Positions 10,947 to 21,311 are shown, counted from the first letter of the stretch. The stretch: 38,216 bases of DNA from Zygnema circumcarinatum (GCA_037447605.1 CM074804.1:2377566-2415781); one strand, 5' to 3'. Notes: generated by a model from the letters alone, not told the origin. Translations and numbers: made by a program.

Positions 10947-12027
10947 TGAAGGGGAGCTCGGCTCTCCTTTGCAGCGCGGTTAGCTGCAAATTAAAATCTA
11001 ATCGGCCGAAAATTCTGAACCCTGTCTGCTGAGGTACTCGCACCCTTCAGACTCGGTGAGAAGGGGATATCCCGCTGAGGGAGGATGGGAGGAGGGGAGG
11101 AAGGGAGGGGTGGGTGTTGGGGGGGCGCTCCTCCCCCTTGGGAACGGAACGGGATGATCCGGTTCTCCATATCAGATTTTTGTGTTGCTTACGTATGTAT
11201 AGCGGGGTGAGAATGCATCGCACAAGAATTGAAGATGTGGTAGGATTGTTTATTTGGGCTCATTAGAGAAGCCATGAAGGTAAGGTGGCGTCCCATGTGA
11301 ACGGGTTCATTGGCTGCTAAGGGGGCAGGGTTAAGGGTTTAGGGACTAGTGTTTAGGGTTCAGAAGTCGTAGGGCTGAGGCGGTGAATTGCCGGGGGGAG
11401 GTCTGCGGGGGTGGACCGTTTGCCGCGATCCCGTTTCACAGCAGCGTGAGTTTTTGTGGTAGGAGCATTATTTGTCTTTTGAACTCGAGCATTACCTGAT
11501 TCATTGAAAAGGCGGCATTGGAGTTTGGTACGTTGTGCGTTTTGGCAATGTTTTGCGCTCATCGTTGAAATTTTTCATTTACGTTTTCGAGTGTCTACGT
11601 AATATTACTCTAAATATAAATGCTTTTTGTCATCTTAATAACATAAGTTTTATTGGATTTTACGAAATCCTAAAACCAGAACCTTGCATTCAAGCTTCTT
11701 CTCTTCTTTTAATTCTTGCCCATAGAACCCATAGATACAAAAACCAAAACCCCAAACCCCAAACCCTGAATGATATCGGAAGCTTCTCAAATTGATGAGA
11801 AATAGATATGGAACGAAGAGATTTTGGCTGATCGACTCCGTCACTTAATGAGATGGACAGTTAGTTCAAGAAATTACAAATTACTGCCGTCCCTATCGGG
11901 TAGGCAGTTAACATTGGACAACCAAACAACTATGTTGATTGTGTTCTTCTTAACCAAACATGCTTACAACAGTGCATCCATTCTGTAATGCACCGTCCAA
12001 AATAAAGAGAATGAGAGAATTTTCTTT
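10947..12027. other. 3' flank of the auxilin-like gene
   Basis: Probable 3' UTR and intergenic DNA, with no supported gene. A G-rich purine tract lies at about 11078-11130. Two isolated TTTAGGG heptamers (11338 and 11352) and an AAACCCC run near 11745-11765 resemble plant telomere units, but they are too few and too degenerate to call an interstitial telomere. Confidence 0.5.
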
Positions 12028-12773
12028 GAAAATTCTATTCTCACACCTTTTTTTGTCGACACACAGACCATTTTTCGCCGGGCAGGTTCTATTTTAGAAA
12101 AAAAAGGATTAAAAACGAAAAATGACTTTTCACACCTTCTTTGTCTATACACACTCCTATTTCCATCGGGCAGATTTGATTTCAGGAAAAAAAGGTTTTG
12201 AAACCCTAATTACGCATTATAATTCCACAGCATTGCCAAAGACATCCGGACAATCATCAGACATTGTGGCATTGAGGGATGTTGTTTAACTTTGCGTCCT
12301 CTTTGAGTCTCTTCATCTCTTTGACCCAATACGAGATCGACCCTGAAGAACATAGAAACAATTATGTCATCGATTTTCGGTGAAAAAAAAAGGAGAAAGC
12401 ACAAATTTTAGCATGTTTTCATTGTTTGAATGGAAAATAAACGTTACATGCCTGCAAACTCTTCTCTTATTGGGTTAAAGAGACGAAGTGGCTCAAATAT
12501 GTCGCAAAGTTAAACAACATCCCTCAATGACACAATGTCTGATGATTGTCCGGATGTCTCTAGCAATGCTTGTGGAATTATAATGCGTTTTTAGGGTTTC
12601 AAAACCTTTTTTTCCTAAAATAAAATCTGCCCAACGGAAAAAGGACTGTGTATAGACAAACAAGGTGTGAAAAAATCATTTTTCGTTTTTAATCCTTTTT
12701 TTTTCTAAAATAGAACCTGCCCTGCGAAAAATGGTTTGTGTGTAGACAAAAAAGGTGTGAGAATAGAATTTTC
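12028..12773. mobile_element. Foldback-type element with about 305-bp inverted arms
   Basis: The left arm (12028-12331) is the imperfect reverse complement of the right arm (12468-12773), separated by a 136-bp spacer. The match begins at GAAAATTCTATTCTCACACC on the left and extends inward to CCCAAT/ATTGGG. Each arm has internal near-repeats: the CACACC...GGGCAG...AAAAAAAGG module starts at 12042 and again at 12131, period about 89 bp. No transposase frame is present. No target duplication is obvious at these borders. Most likely a foldback or long-inverted-repeat non-autonomous transposon; a transcript would form a long hairpin. Confidence 0.75.
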
Positions 12774-12885
12774 CTACACGGAGAAACTTTCATTGAACTC
12801 GCGATGGTGAGGCCATCAAATGTACATGGACAAAGGCAAAATGTGGAACCACGAAGGACTGGTCACAAAGGACCGAAACATAATA

Positions 12886-13162
12886 GGGGGAGTCAGACCT
12901 TGACCATCGCCAAACCAATTTCGCAAGCCCGTCGGGCCAATTCTGCATTGTACGGCAGGCCTTTTTCGCCAAAAGTGGACGTTCGACAGGCTCGGGCGCC
13001 GAGCCTGTATCTCATTTTTGTAACCTATTTCGAAGTACGGACGGGACAGACAGGTTCGGGGGGAGCCGCGGTTTCCGATCCGAATTCTGCAATCGAAATC
13101 AATACCTTTTCGCAGTCGGAATCTTTGAATTCCGCAGGCGATGGTCAAGGTCTGACTCCCCC
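12886..13162. mobile_element. 277-bp MITE with 26-bp perfect inverted ends and TA flanks
   Basis: The end beginning GGGGGAGTCAGACCTTGACC at 12886-12911 is repeated as an exact reverse complement at 13137-13162. Both ends are flanked by TA (12884-12885 and 13163-13164), as expected for TA-targeting families such as Tc1/mariner and Stowaway. The centre has a short palindrome, CAGGCTCGG-GCG-CCGAGCCTG, near 12986-13008. Open frames across the element appear on both strands with no family resemblance, so it is taken as non-coding and non-autonomous. Confidence 0.75.
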
Positions 13163-13506
13163 TAATAAAACGAAGCTAGGAGCGGAAACCTACGCCTAGG
13201 CAGATTTCCTAATTCTAGAATCTAAAGCTCTAAAAGTCCCTTGTACGGACTTTTTGCTATCCCTGGATGGAATGGGACATACAAGTATACAACACAACAC
13301 TCCACAAGACAATTCCCTTGAGTTCAATGCGATTCATTCCCGTAACAGTGATTGTCTATTTTTTGTTATATCATTACCGACCATCCTTTATTCGTCCGTG
13401 GGACGGCCACGAATCGTTTCACGGGATTTACGGAATACAGGCCTGGCTAACAACCCCTTCCTCCGCCTCGTCACGTCATGTCACGTCACGTCTCACGCAA
13501 CAGTAG

Positions 13507-13980
13507 ACCCCCCCAATATTTTCGCCCCTCTTATTTTCGCTACCCAATATTTTCGCCCTGATTTTGCCAAAACCACTTTTTTGTACGGTAAGGCTGTGTT
13601 AGCCGTACTAGCCGTATTGACCGTACTAGTCGTACTGTACTAGCCTTACGAACCGTACTAGCCGTGTTGACCGTACTGTACTAGCTTTAAGGTCCGTACT
13701 ATCCGTATTAGCCGTACTGTACTGACCTTACGAGCCGTACTAGCTGTACTAGCCGTTACGGGCTCAAGACTCTTCCCGCGCATGCCGCCGTAAGAGGCGC
13801 TCGTTCCTCTCCTCTTCTTCGTGGCTTCGATACGGTACGATACGATACGTTACGTACGGACAAACAGTAACTCTAACCTAATACCGCCCGCCTATTGTTA
13901 ACACGGACACCCTTATATTTTCGATACCCAATATTTTCGCCCAATATTTGCCGAAACCATGGCGAAAATATTGGGGGGGT
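13507..13980. mobile_element. 474-bp non-autonomous element, 20-bp inverted ends, GTAG target duplication
   Basis: The left end ACCCCCCCAATATTTTCGCC (13507-13526) is matched by its exact reverse complement at 13961-13980. GTAG lies directly outside both ends (13503-13506 and 13981-13984), a 4-bp duplication. Just inside each end is a roughly 50-bp direct repeat containing TACCCAATATTTTCGCCC (about 13526-13575 and 13909-13959). The core is a GTAC-rich minisatellite. No transposase is encoded. The superfamily is not identified; 4-bp duplications are known for Sola-type elements among others. Confidence 0.75.
13584..13755. repeat. GTACTAGCC-type minisatellite inside the 474-bp element
   Basis: Irregular tandem units such as CCGTACTAG, CCGTATTGA and CGTACTGTACTAG repeat across about 170 bp, giving an exceptional density of GTAC. 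Unit length varies by a few bases. Confidence 0.75.
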
Positions 13981-13984
13981 GTAG

Positions 13985-14960
13985 CGTAACGGAGCTGCGT
14001 TCGACGGATCTGCGCCCGTTCAGTTGTACTTGACATGTTCATATTCAGTGTCACGGACCGGCCTGATCCAGGAATTGCCGACGGAAAATGCGAGACGGCG
14101 GCGCCATTTGTTGGCGGCCCACGGGACATCACACCATCCAGCTAGGCGCACTCGGAAGCGCCGCAAGATGCCGCCGATTGTCATCAGTTGACCTATCCGA
14201 AGGCTCCACGCAGTCAGTCAGGCCACTCAGTGGGCAGTTGGCCAATCAGGGACTGTCACTACTAAGGCTCAAGATCTATTGTCAGTGTTAGGTAGATGGG
14301 ATGTCAGTGATGCTTGTTTGTCTTTTAACGCTGGGCTTAGTATTTGTATTTGCTGTGTGGTTTGTTGTCTTGTTCTTCTCTTCTTCCTCTTCAGTTCCAG
14401 CAACAGATGCTAAGTGTGAGAGAGAGAGAGAGTTCCATGCCATAGATAGAGAGAGAGAGAGAGAGTAAGAGTCTTCTTGCTGATAGCATTTAGACGTCCC
14501 ATTCAGCCCAGCTAGACAAAGATTTCAGTGAGAAGATCCTTTCATTGTAATGACTATCCCCAGCCAACTACTGGCTGGGGTGACCTTCAAAAATACAACC
14601 TTTATCTAAATTGAGTCTGTTTTTCCCTTTCTTTGTCACTATGCCAAGCTACCATCTTGTTCTATCACACCCTTGCATCCCTCCCAATGACCAATGATAA
14701 CTAGAAGCCTAGCTAGAGACTAGCGAGGAGGGCGAGGGAAGGGAAAAACCCACAAAGGGAAGGGCTCTTTAGCATCCCGAGATCAAAGCGCGGTGGGAAC
14801 ACCTCTTCCAGGATCGTCTTCGGCTAGCGGCATTACCTGCAGATCTCGGGATCCTGGCTCTATCTTAGCGAGGCGGCGTTACGGAGACCAACACAACCCT
14901 TCGCCGGTTTTCGGCCGCGGGCCTTGAGTGGCCGTACGGCTACAACTAGCTCCAGCCGGT
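13985..14960 (+). repeat. LTR-like repeat, copy 1 (gypsy-related)
   Basis: From GTTGTACTTGACATGTTC at 14023 this copy matches the next copy (starting at 15001) at an offset of 978 bp. Weaker similarity reaches back to about 13985. The first 430 bp or so are almost identical, while the later part has many substitutions and indels. It contains a GA microsatellite interrupted by TTCCATGCCATAGATA, and near its end GGATCCTGGCTCTAT and GAGTGGCCGTAC, both also found in the 3' LTR at 19240-19325. It lacks the terminal CCCCACTTATCT, so it is a truncated or rearranged LTR. Confidence 0.65.
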
Positions 14961-14962
14961 GT

Positions 14963-15944
14963 AAGCATGCCGGAGCGTTGGCCGGATCAGCCTCGATTCG
15001 GTTGTACTTGACATGTTCATATTCAGTGTCACGGACCGGCCTGATCCAGGAATTGCCGACGGAAAATGCGAGACGGCGGCGCCATTTGTTGGCGGCCCAC
15101 GGGACAGCACACCATCCAGCTAGGCGCACTCGGAAGCGCCGCAAGATGCCGCCGATTGTCATCAGTTGACCTATCCGAAGGCTCCACGTAGTCAGTCAGG
15201 CCACTCAGTGGGCAGTTGGCCAATCAGGGACTGTCACTACTAAGGCTCAAGATCTATTGTCAGTGTTAGGTAGATAGGATGTCGGTGATGCTTGTTTGTC
15301 TTTTTAGTCTTTGGGCTTAGTATTTGTATTTCTTTGTGTGGTTTGTTGTCTTGTTCTTCTTTCTTCTTTTCCTTCCTCTTCAGTTACAGCAACGGATGCT
15401 AAGTAAGAGAGAGAGAGAGAGAGAGAGTTCCATGCCATAGATAGAGAGAGAGAGAGAGAAAGAGTCTTCTTGCTGATAGCATTTAGACGTCCCATTCAGC
15501 CCAGCTAGACAAAGATTTCAGTGAGAAGACAATTTCATTGTAATGACATTCCCGATAGCCCATTTGGGGTGAGTTTCAAAAATATACCTTTATCTAAGTT
15601 GTTACGTTTTTCCCTCTGTTGTCAATACTTAAGCCCTATCTTGCTCTATCTGCCTTGCATTGCTCCGATGACCAATATGATGTAGAAGCCTAGCTAAGAG
15701 ACTAAGCCCAGGAGAGGGCGGGGAGGAGGGTCCCCGAGGAAGGGCTCTTTCGCGGCATCAAGTCCGGCAGCCGGTGGGAACGTCTTGAGAATCCCTCACG
15801 TCTTCATTTGCGCGGCCTCACGAATCCCGGATCCTGGCTCTATGCTGCGGCCAGACCCACAGCACCACAACCCTGTCCAGTTCAGCCTGAACACCAGTAG
15901 CCATACAATAACTAGCTGTGATCTTTGTTTAGCCCCACTTATCT
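14963..15944 (+). repeat. 5' LTR of the decayed gypsy element (copy 2)
   Basis: Second copy of the roughly 980-bp repeat. It ends with TTTAGCCCCACTTATCT immediately before a primer-binding-like TGGTATTAGAGC at 15945. The end region is shared with the fragment at 19165-19373, which identifies the pair as LTRs. The exact 5' boundary is uncertain because similarity to copy 1 continues upstream of the TGTCACGG string. Confidence 0.65.
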
Positions 15945-15956
15945 TGGTATTAGAGC
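15945..15956 (+). other. Primer-binding site (initiator Met tRNA type) of the gypsy element
   Basis: TGGTATTAGAGC, one base different from the common plant initiator-Met primer site TGGTATCAGAGC, sits directly after the LTR end. Confidence 0.7.
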
Positions 15957-16026
15957 TGAAGGTTTGGCAGATCCACGTACCTTGATACGTGAGGCTGCCG
16001 ATCCTGTGACCCGTGTCACAGCCGCC

Positions 16027-16245
16027 ATGGATGAAGAGCTGCAGCAAGAGGGACAAGCAGAGCTTCATGAGTATGCAGAGGAAGACTTGGCACCTCAAGA
16101 AGAAGAAGAACAGGCGATCGGAAATCCAAGGACGGATTCAGACTCAGAGGAAGAAGCAGTCAGAGAGAGACTGAAGATGGGCATCACCGAAGAGAACCAC
16201 TTATCCCAGTCTGGCTTGCGCCAGGCAAAGTTAGTGGAATTGTGA
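16027..16245 (+). pseudogene. Gypsy gag N-terminal fragment
   Basis: Short acidic frame of 72 residues (MDEELQQEGQAELHEYAEED...) beginning 70 bp after the primer-binding site with a strong start context. It stops at 16245, before any Gag core domain. Position suggests a truncated Gag start; there is no independent domain evidence. Confidence 0.4.
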
Positions 16246-16690
16246 AGAACGCGACTCCGTCTTTCGGCGTGATGGCACAAACTTCGGCCCGTCGCGGGAT
16301 GAGTCAAAGCACAGAGTACACCCGGTCAGTGTCACGGCCGCCGATGCCGTGAAGAGAGGAGTGCCGTTGAACACGAGGGTCTACTTGGCGGTATTACGAG
16401 GCGGGGAACCAGGATACCGGTCGGATAACTCTTTGCGCGAGGAGTCCTTCAAACGCTACTTGACGCGGTCTACCGGCGAGCGAGGAATCATCGAAGACAC
16501 CCTCACCTCCGGCTTTCGGCTTACCCATCCAGAAGCGACCCGGGCGAGCGGCGAGGCAAGGCGGGGCGATCGCGGCGGACCTCGACTTCGAACCAACTGC
16601 TTGAGAGAAGCACGAGTGGATCTGAGTTCCCGGCAAGATGGAAGAGATGATGACAAAGCCCCGGTAGCCTTGATTCACGAAAGAGTGAGG

Positions 16691-16970
16691 TGAGGGATAC
16701 CACGGGCATCATCACTAGAGGCTTCACCGGCAAGCAGGAAGATGCAGAGTCTTGGCTGAGACACCTAGAGGAGAAGGCAGCGCAAGCAGACCTGAAGGAG
16801 GACCAGTGGATCAAGCTTGCCCTTGGGCGGCCCAGGCGAAGCGATCAATGTTTGTCGGCTGGCTTTCGCGGTGTCGTCGCCACCACGACAAGGGAGACAC
16901 ATTCAAACAGCTTTTCGGACAACGTTGGATTTCAGATCCGATCAGCGTGCTAGACGACTTATTTACATAG
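16691..16970 (+). pseudogene. Gypsy gag core fragment, frameshifted
   Basis: The translation around 16715-16830 has the FxGxxxDAESWLxxLE...EDQWIKLA pattern of plant gypsy Gag (Retrotrans_gag). The frame is then lost and similarity resumes in another frame to about 16968, where a stop follows DDLFT. A decayed copy. Confidence 0.6.
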
Positions 16971-18597
16971 AATCTTTACGGTGATGGTAATTTCATTTGC
17001 GAATTCAGCGGCGCTTTATTGCGCATGGCAAATACGATAGAGCTTGCACGACTTTTCAGAAGTGCTCGGTGGTTCATAAGGCCATGTGAGAAGGATCTCC
17101 ACGGATGGTGGTACGCGAGACAACCCACGTGAGATGCCGGGCATTGTTGAAGCGAGGGCAGAGCGAATTGAAGGATCAAGAGAGAGGCAACCGACATGGC
17201 ACGACCCGCATTACATGAGCGCTTCTGGATCCGCGACAAGATGCGGCTCTACCCGGTGATTCACGAACCGCAGAATCAGCGGTTGTTAGATCCACTGCGC
17301 TTCACATCTGCACCGGAACAAGCCTTCGCTTCTCCGTCGTCAGCGCTCGAGGCGTCGGGGCGGCCCCTGCAATGGTGCAGCCTCACGGCCATAGCCAGCA
17401 CAACCAAGCCCCTTCCCCTTTCCCCATACCCTCATGATCCGGCCCATCCCATTGAGCCGGCGGTGAATCCTCACATACCAGATGTTTCTCGTCAAGGATA
17501 TCGGGCTCCTTATTAGGTCGCGCAGAAGAGAGAGAAGGCGCGGGGTGATCTGGCGTGGATGGCGGGGAGTTGGGAGATGCAGTCTTTACTGCGGCACAGA
17601 TCATAATCATGTTGCGTTGCGGACCATGGTTCCTGCACCTTACGTCGGATCCGCGGGACATGATGCGTGTGTGCATCGCGGAGACTCAGTGAAGGCGAAG
17701 GGGAAAGAAGCGGTGAAGGGCTCACTGCGAGAGAGATCACCTTCATGTGGATAATATCGTTGCTCCGCTGCAAGGCTCGGTCTCCTTTGCCCTCACCTCC
17801 TTCACCCACGACTTTACCATCTGCGACGACCACCTATCCATGCGCACCCCATGGACTCCCCTCCTGTCAAGCGTATTGGGTCTTGAGCCCATCTGCTGCC
17901 GTCCTGCTTGCGAGTTCTTAGCGGCATTTCAACCCAAACCTTGTCGAATCCCCATCATAAGGCGGATGCTCAAGCGGATCATGCAGAGATTCTGGCCTTG
18001 CCCTTCGCTGAGCTCCACTGTCAACGAAGCGATCCTCATTCTCATCTGCCATTCCTCCTGCCAATGTCAACGGCGCGGTTCACCGGGGCACGGCTCCACG
18101 GTCCTTTTGTCATGAACTTAGAGTCATCCCTCACTCAGGGTCATCCTTGGGATCCCTGCTGAGGAGAAGTGAAGATCTCAATGAAGAGGGCGGCAATGAC
18201 ACGGCGAAACCCGGCGGCACGGCGGCCGAAGAAGATACGCCGATCCACCCCGTAAGCCCTCGGGCAACTCGTTTTCTACCCGGCGACCGATCGTCGACCA
18301 CCCCTGATCGATCGAGCATGGTTCATCAACTCATGGGAAGTGAGGCTAAGATCATTACCTTGTCGCAGTTGATGCGGCTTATGCCGAGTGCTGCGGCGTA
18401 GTTCAGCTAGCCGGCGGTCACGAGAGGCCACCTAGCGGCCTCCCGTTTTCTATGGCATCTCCTCGGGCGTCCCTCGCCCGGTAGATATCCACCATGTGGC
18501 GTGGCCTCCCTCGGACCCGATTCGCTCTCGCCATCACTCCTCGCGGTCGGATCCTCCCACTGCGATCCCCACACCCAGCGATGAATCATTGTGATGT

Positions 18598-19154
18598 ATG
18601 GCTCCGGTCAGCAAAGCCATGATCGACACGGGGGCTATGCGCACAGTTCTGTCCAAGCCTGTGATGAAGGCGGCAGGGGTTAAGTTGGACAAGACACTTG
18701 AGCCCATCCCCCGATACGTGGGAGTTGAAGGGAGCTTACATGAAGGATTGGGCAGCGCCCAAGTGGTCATCAGTCTTGGCGAGATGGGAGCCACAGTGAA
18801 TGCAGTCATCACGGCCGCTGAACACTATTCTATCCTGCTGGGCTCAGATTGGCTCATCGCGATGGGAGCACAAATCGACTTTGCTACATGTCAACTGCAC
18901 TTATCTGCTGGCGGGACAGAATGCTCCTTCCCCATCATCCTCGAGTCCCTCACCACCTCCGCCTTCCCCAAGCGCCACGCCACGGCGCAGGTCTCCTACC
19001 CGGAGATCACCATGTACCATTCGGTCGGCAGCTCCCATTCTTCTTATGGATCGGCCAATTCTGATACCGATGACGAGACTCCCCCTCCTGCTCCTCCGAG
19101 TCCAGCTCTCGGTACGCCGACGGAAGAACTGTTGCCGCCAGTGATACCTACACC
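18598..19154 (+). pseudogene. Gypsy aspartic protease fragment
   Basis: The frame begins at an ATG directly preceded by an in-frame stop. It encodes a retropepsin-like domain: KAMIDTGAMRTVLSKP holds the catalytic DTG, and ILLGSDWLIAMGAQIDF matches the conserved LGxDWL motif at the domain end. A Ser/Pro-rich linker follows and runs into the N gap. In an intact element, reverse transcriptase would come next; here the sequence resumes in LTR. Confidence 0.75.
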
Positions 19155-19164
19155 NNNNNNNNNN
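19155..19164. other. Assembly gap (10 N)
   Basis: Ten Ns join the protease linker to the middle of an LTR copy. The gap size is probably nominal. A repeat-driven misjoin or missing pol region is likely. Confidence 0.95.
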
Positions 19165-19416
19165 GCGCATCAAGTCCAGCCGCCGGTGGGAACGTCTTCA
19201 GAATCCCTACGTCTTCCGCTGCGCGTACCTCTGAATCCCCCGGATCCTGGCTCTATGCTGCAGGCAGACCCACAGCACCACCCCAACCCTACGTCAGTTT
19301 CAGCACGGACACGCGAGTGGCCGTACAGCCCCTGCAGCTAGCTCAGCAGTCTTTGTTTAACCCCACTTATCTTGTGCTACAGCAGTCTCCTTTTAACCCC
19401 ACTTATCTTGTGCTAC
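19165..19416 (+). repeat. 3' LTR fragment of the gypsy element with duplicated end
   Basis: Begins inside the LTR at the string GCGCATCAAGTCCAGCCGCC, parallel to 15754-15776 in the 5' LTR, and shares GGATCCTGGCTCTATGCTGC and the CCCCACTTATCTT end. The last 36 bp (19345-19380) are repeated in tandem at 19381-19416 with three mismatches. Confidence 0.7.
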
Positions 19417-20740
19417 AGGGGTCTACTGTACTGTACAGTACTGTACCTTAGAAAATTTATGCTCCGTACAAACCGGGAAAAAAAACCAGATTTGGCTTCG
19501 AAGGCGATTTCGCGATCCGATTTTTTCCATCGCCAAATTAATTTTATTATTATTGCGCCTCTGGCCCTGAGGGCGGCCCATTGGGCCGAGTTGGGGCAAC
19601 ACGTGGCCCGATAGGCCCGCCAATGGCCGCTTGCCGCGTGGCCCGGGCCATTTGTAGGCGTCGGAAGTCACGTCACGCTCACGGCTGCGGCGCAGGCAAG
19701 GCGACGGCGGCCTCTAGTGGAAAGTTTAGACGTAAGAAAGGCGAGGGGAAGACTTGCCCTTAAACCCTCATCTCGCCGCTGAACCCTCGACTCTCCCTCC
19801 TCCCATCACTCCACTCCCTCCCTTAGTTTCTTCTCCTCTCTCCTTAGTGCCGTCATTCAAGTCTACCTCCTGCCTCTCCCCTCCTTTCTCCTTCATTCTT
19901 TCAAGCCTCCCTATCATGTCTAGTAGAGCAAACAGAACGAAAAGAAAAGGTGCATTACATCATGCTTTGAACACGGCATATCTTTCAACATCCTCCTTGG
20001 CGCACGCTCTCAACCTTCTGACTCACCCTCCGCCCCTTCATCCCAATTCGCCCCCTCCGCCTTCGTACTGCTTCGCTCTCTAACTACACTTTCACACGGT
20101 TACACCCAGCCACGATATCCTCTCTCACCGCCTACTCCTCCTTACTCCCCCCGTCCTCCCCTCTCCTTCGTCTCCCTCTGTTCCTATGTTTTCAGCCTCC
20201 TTCCCTTCACTGAGTTACTTACCCACCCTCTCTCTAACGCCCCTCTTGACATCTCTCCCCTTTCCTCTCTCATTCTATCTCTCCTTGTTCAACTTCTCCA
20301 CCTTCTGACCTCTCCCTCATCCCCTGTCCTCTCTCCCTCGCTCCCTCCCCCCTTCGCTACCATTTTTTTCTCTCTATTCCTCACTAAATATCTAAAAGCA
20401 AACACCTTCGTGTTGAAAATTTCTGCTTCGAAATTAACTTCTTTCTACCTGCCCCTGCTCCACACCCACCTCCGCTCGCCTATCCCTAGCTCTCGCTGTC
20501 TTGTGCGATGAAAACATTTCCTCTACCACTCTCCACTGTTTCTTATTTCCTCATTTTCGTTCTTTCTTTCTTTTTCCCTTTCCACTGCCCATCTCCCCCC
20601 TTCCCTACATCTTTCGTTTCTCTCCTCACTCCGCCCCCTTCCCTTCTCTCCTGTCATCCCTTCTCCTTCAACTCTCCCACAACCTCTCCTCCGCTACCCT
20701 CCTCGCCCCTCTCTCCTAAAATCCATTACCATTTTTTCTT
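19417..20740. other. Intergenic, mostly pyrimidine-rich DNA
   Basis: A CTGTACTGTACAGTACTGTACC palindromic string with four GTAC sites lies at about 19427-19448. From about 19740 the plus strand becomes strongly CT-rich (TCTCCCTC, CCTCCTTC) for more than a kilobase. Open frames here are proline/serine/leucine-rich artefacts of composition. No gene is supported. Confidence 0.6.
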
Positions 20741-20960
20741 CCCTGTTCCCTCCCTCCCCTATTTCGCTCTCTCCCTCCCTCCGGCCTCAATTCCTGTCTC
20801 CCTCCCCGCCCTCCTTCGCTCTCTCCCTCCCCCCGGCCTTCCTCTCTATCTCCCTCCCCTCTCTGCCTCTCTCCCTCCCCCCAGCCTCCCTCTCTCTCTT
20901 CCTCCCCCCGGCTTCCCTCCCTCTCTCCCTCCCCCCTCCTCCCTCCCTCTCCCTCCCCCC
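20741..20960. repeat. C-rich minisatellite, left part
   Basis: Variable units of the type CTCTCTCCCTCCCCCCGGC alternate with CCCCCCAGCCTCCCT. The array stops exactly at the copia LTR and resumes at 31934, so it was one array before insertion. Confidence 0.85.
20956..20960. other. Target-site duplication of the copia array, left copy
   Basis: CCCCC immediately before the LTR. The same five bases follow the last LTR at 31934-31938. The duplication is credible but lies in C-rich DNA, so its length is uncertain. Confidence 0.6.
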
Positions 20961-21190
20961 TGTTAGTGTACATTAGTTAGTGGTACATAGTTAGTGAGTG
21001 CATGTGTTTGTTTGGGAGTCTAGAAGGGCTAGGCGGTAGAGCTAGGGTCGAACTAGTGTCAAGCTAGGAGTTCAGAGGTGTGCATAAAGACACCGGAGGC
21101 GCGAGTAACGAGAGGCCGTCGGAACAAGAGTCCGTACCGAATGTGAACGGCCGGCTGTGGCGACGGAGTTCGAAATGGCGCGGAGTGATG

Positions 21191-21311
21191 TGACGTGGCG
21201 CGGCGCGCAACTAAGGGCGCGTGACGTGGCGCGGCGCGCAACTAAAGGCGTGTGACGTGACAGGCGCGAAACGAAGGCGCGTGACGTGACAGACGTGCAG
21301 GCGCAGACGCG
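21191..21311 (+). promoter_or_regulatory. ACGT-core tandem repeats in the LTR U3
   Basis: Four tandem units begin at 21191, 21222, 21253 and 21282. Each starts TGACGTGGC or TGACGTGAC and is followed by GC-rich sequence. TGACGTGG/C is a classic plant bZIP (TGA/G-box hybrid) site. The block lies about 100-200 bp upstream of the TATA-like site, so it is a good candidate enhancer. It is repeated in LTRs B and C. Confidence 0.55.

Larger units (their letters stand above)
15945..19154 (+). mobile_element. Internal region of a degenerate Ty3/gypsy retrotransposon
   Basis: Gag traces come in broken frames. An acidic 72-residue start lies at 16027-16245 with an ideal GCCGCCATGG context. A segment near 16690-16850 reads GFTGKQEDAESWLRHLEEKA...DQWIKLAL, typical of the Retrotrans_gag domain. 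It then shifts frame and reads FKQLFGQRWISDPISVLDDL near 16895-16970. Fragments between 17196 and 18590 show no intact domain. The protease follows at 18598. No reverse transcriptase, RNase H or integrase is visible before the assembly gap, so the element is either internally deleted or its pol lies in unassembled sequence. Confidence 0.75.

Noticed and set aside
11328-11365. Interstitial telomere (TTTAGGG)
   Set aside because: Only two perfect heptamers, not in tandem. Normal for plant intergenic DNA.
12738-13199. 153-codon plus-strand frame across the MITE
   Set aside because: It spans the foldback border, the inverted ends and the interior, and a comparable frame exists on the other strand. 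It is a transposon artefact.
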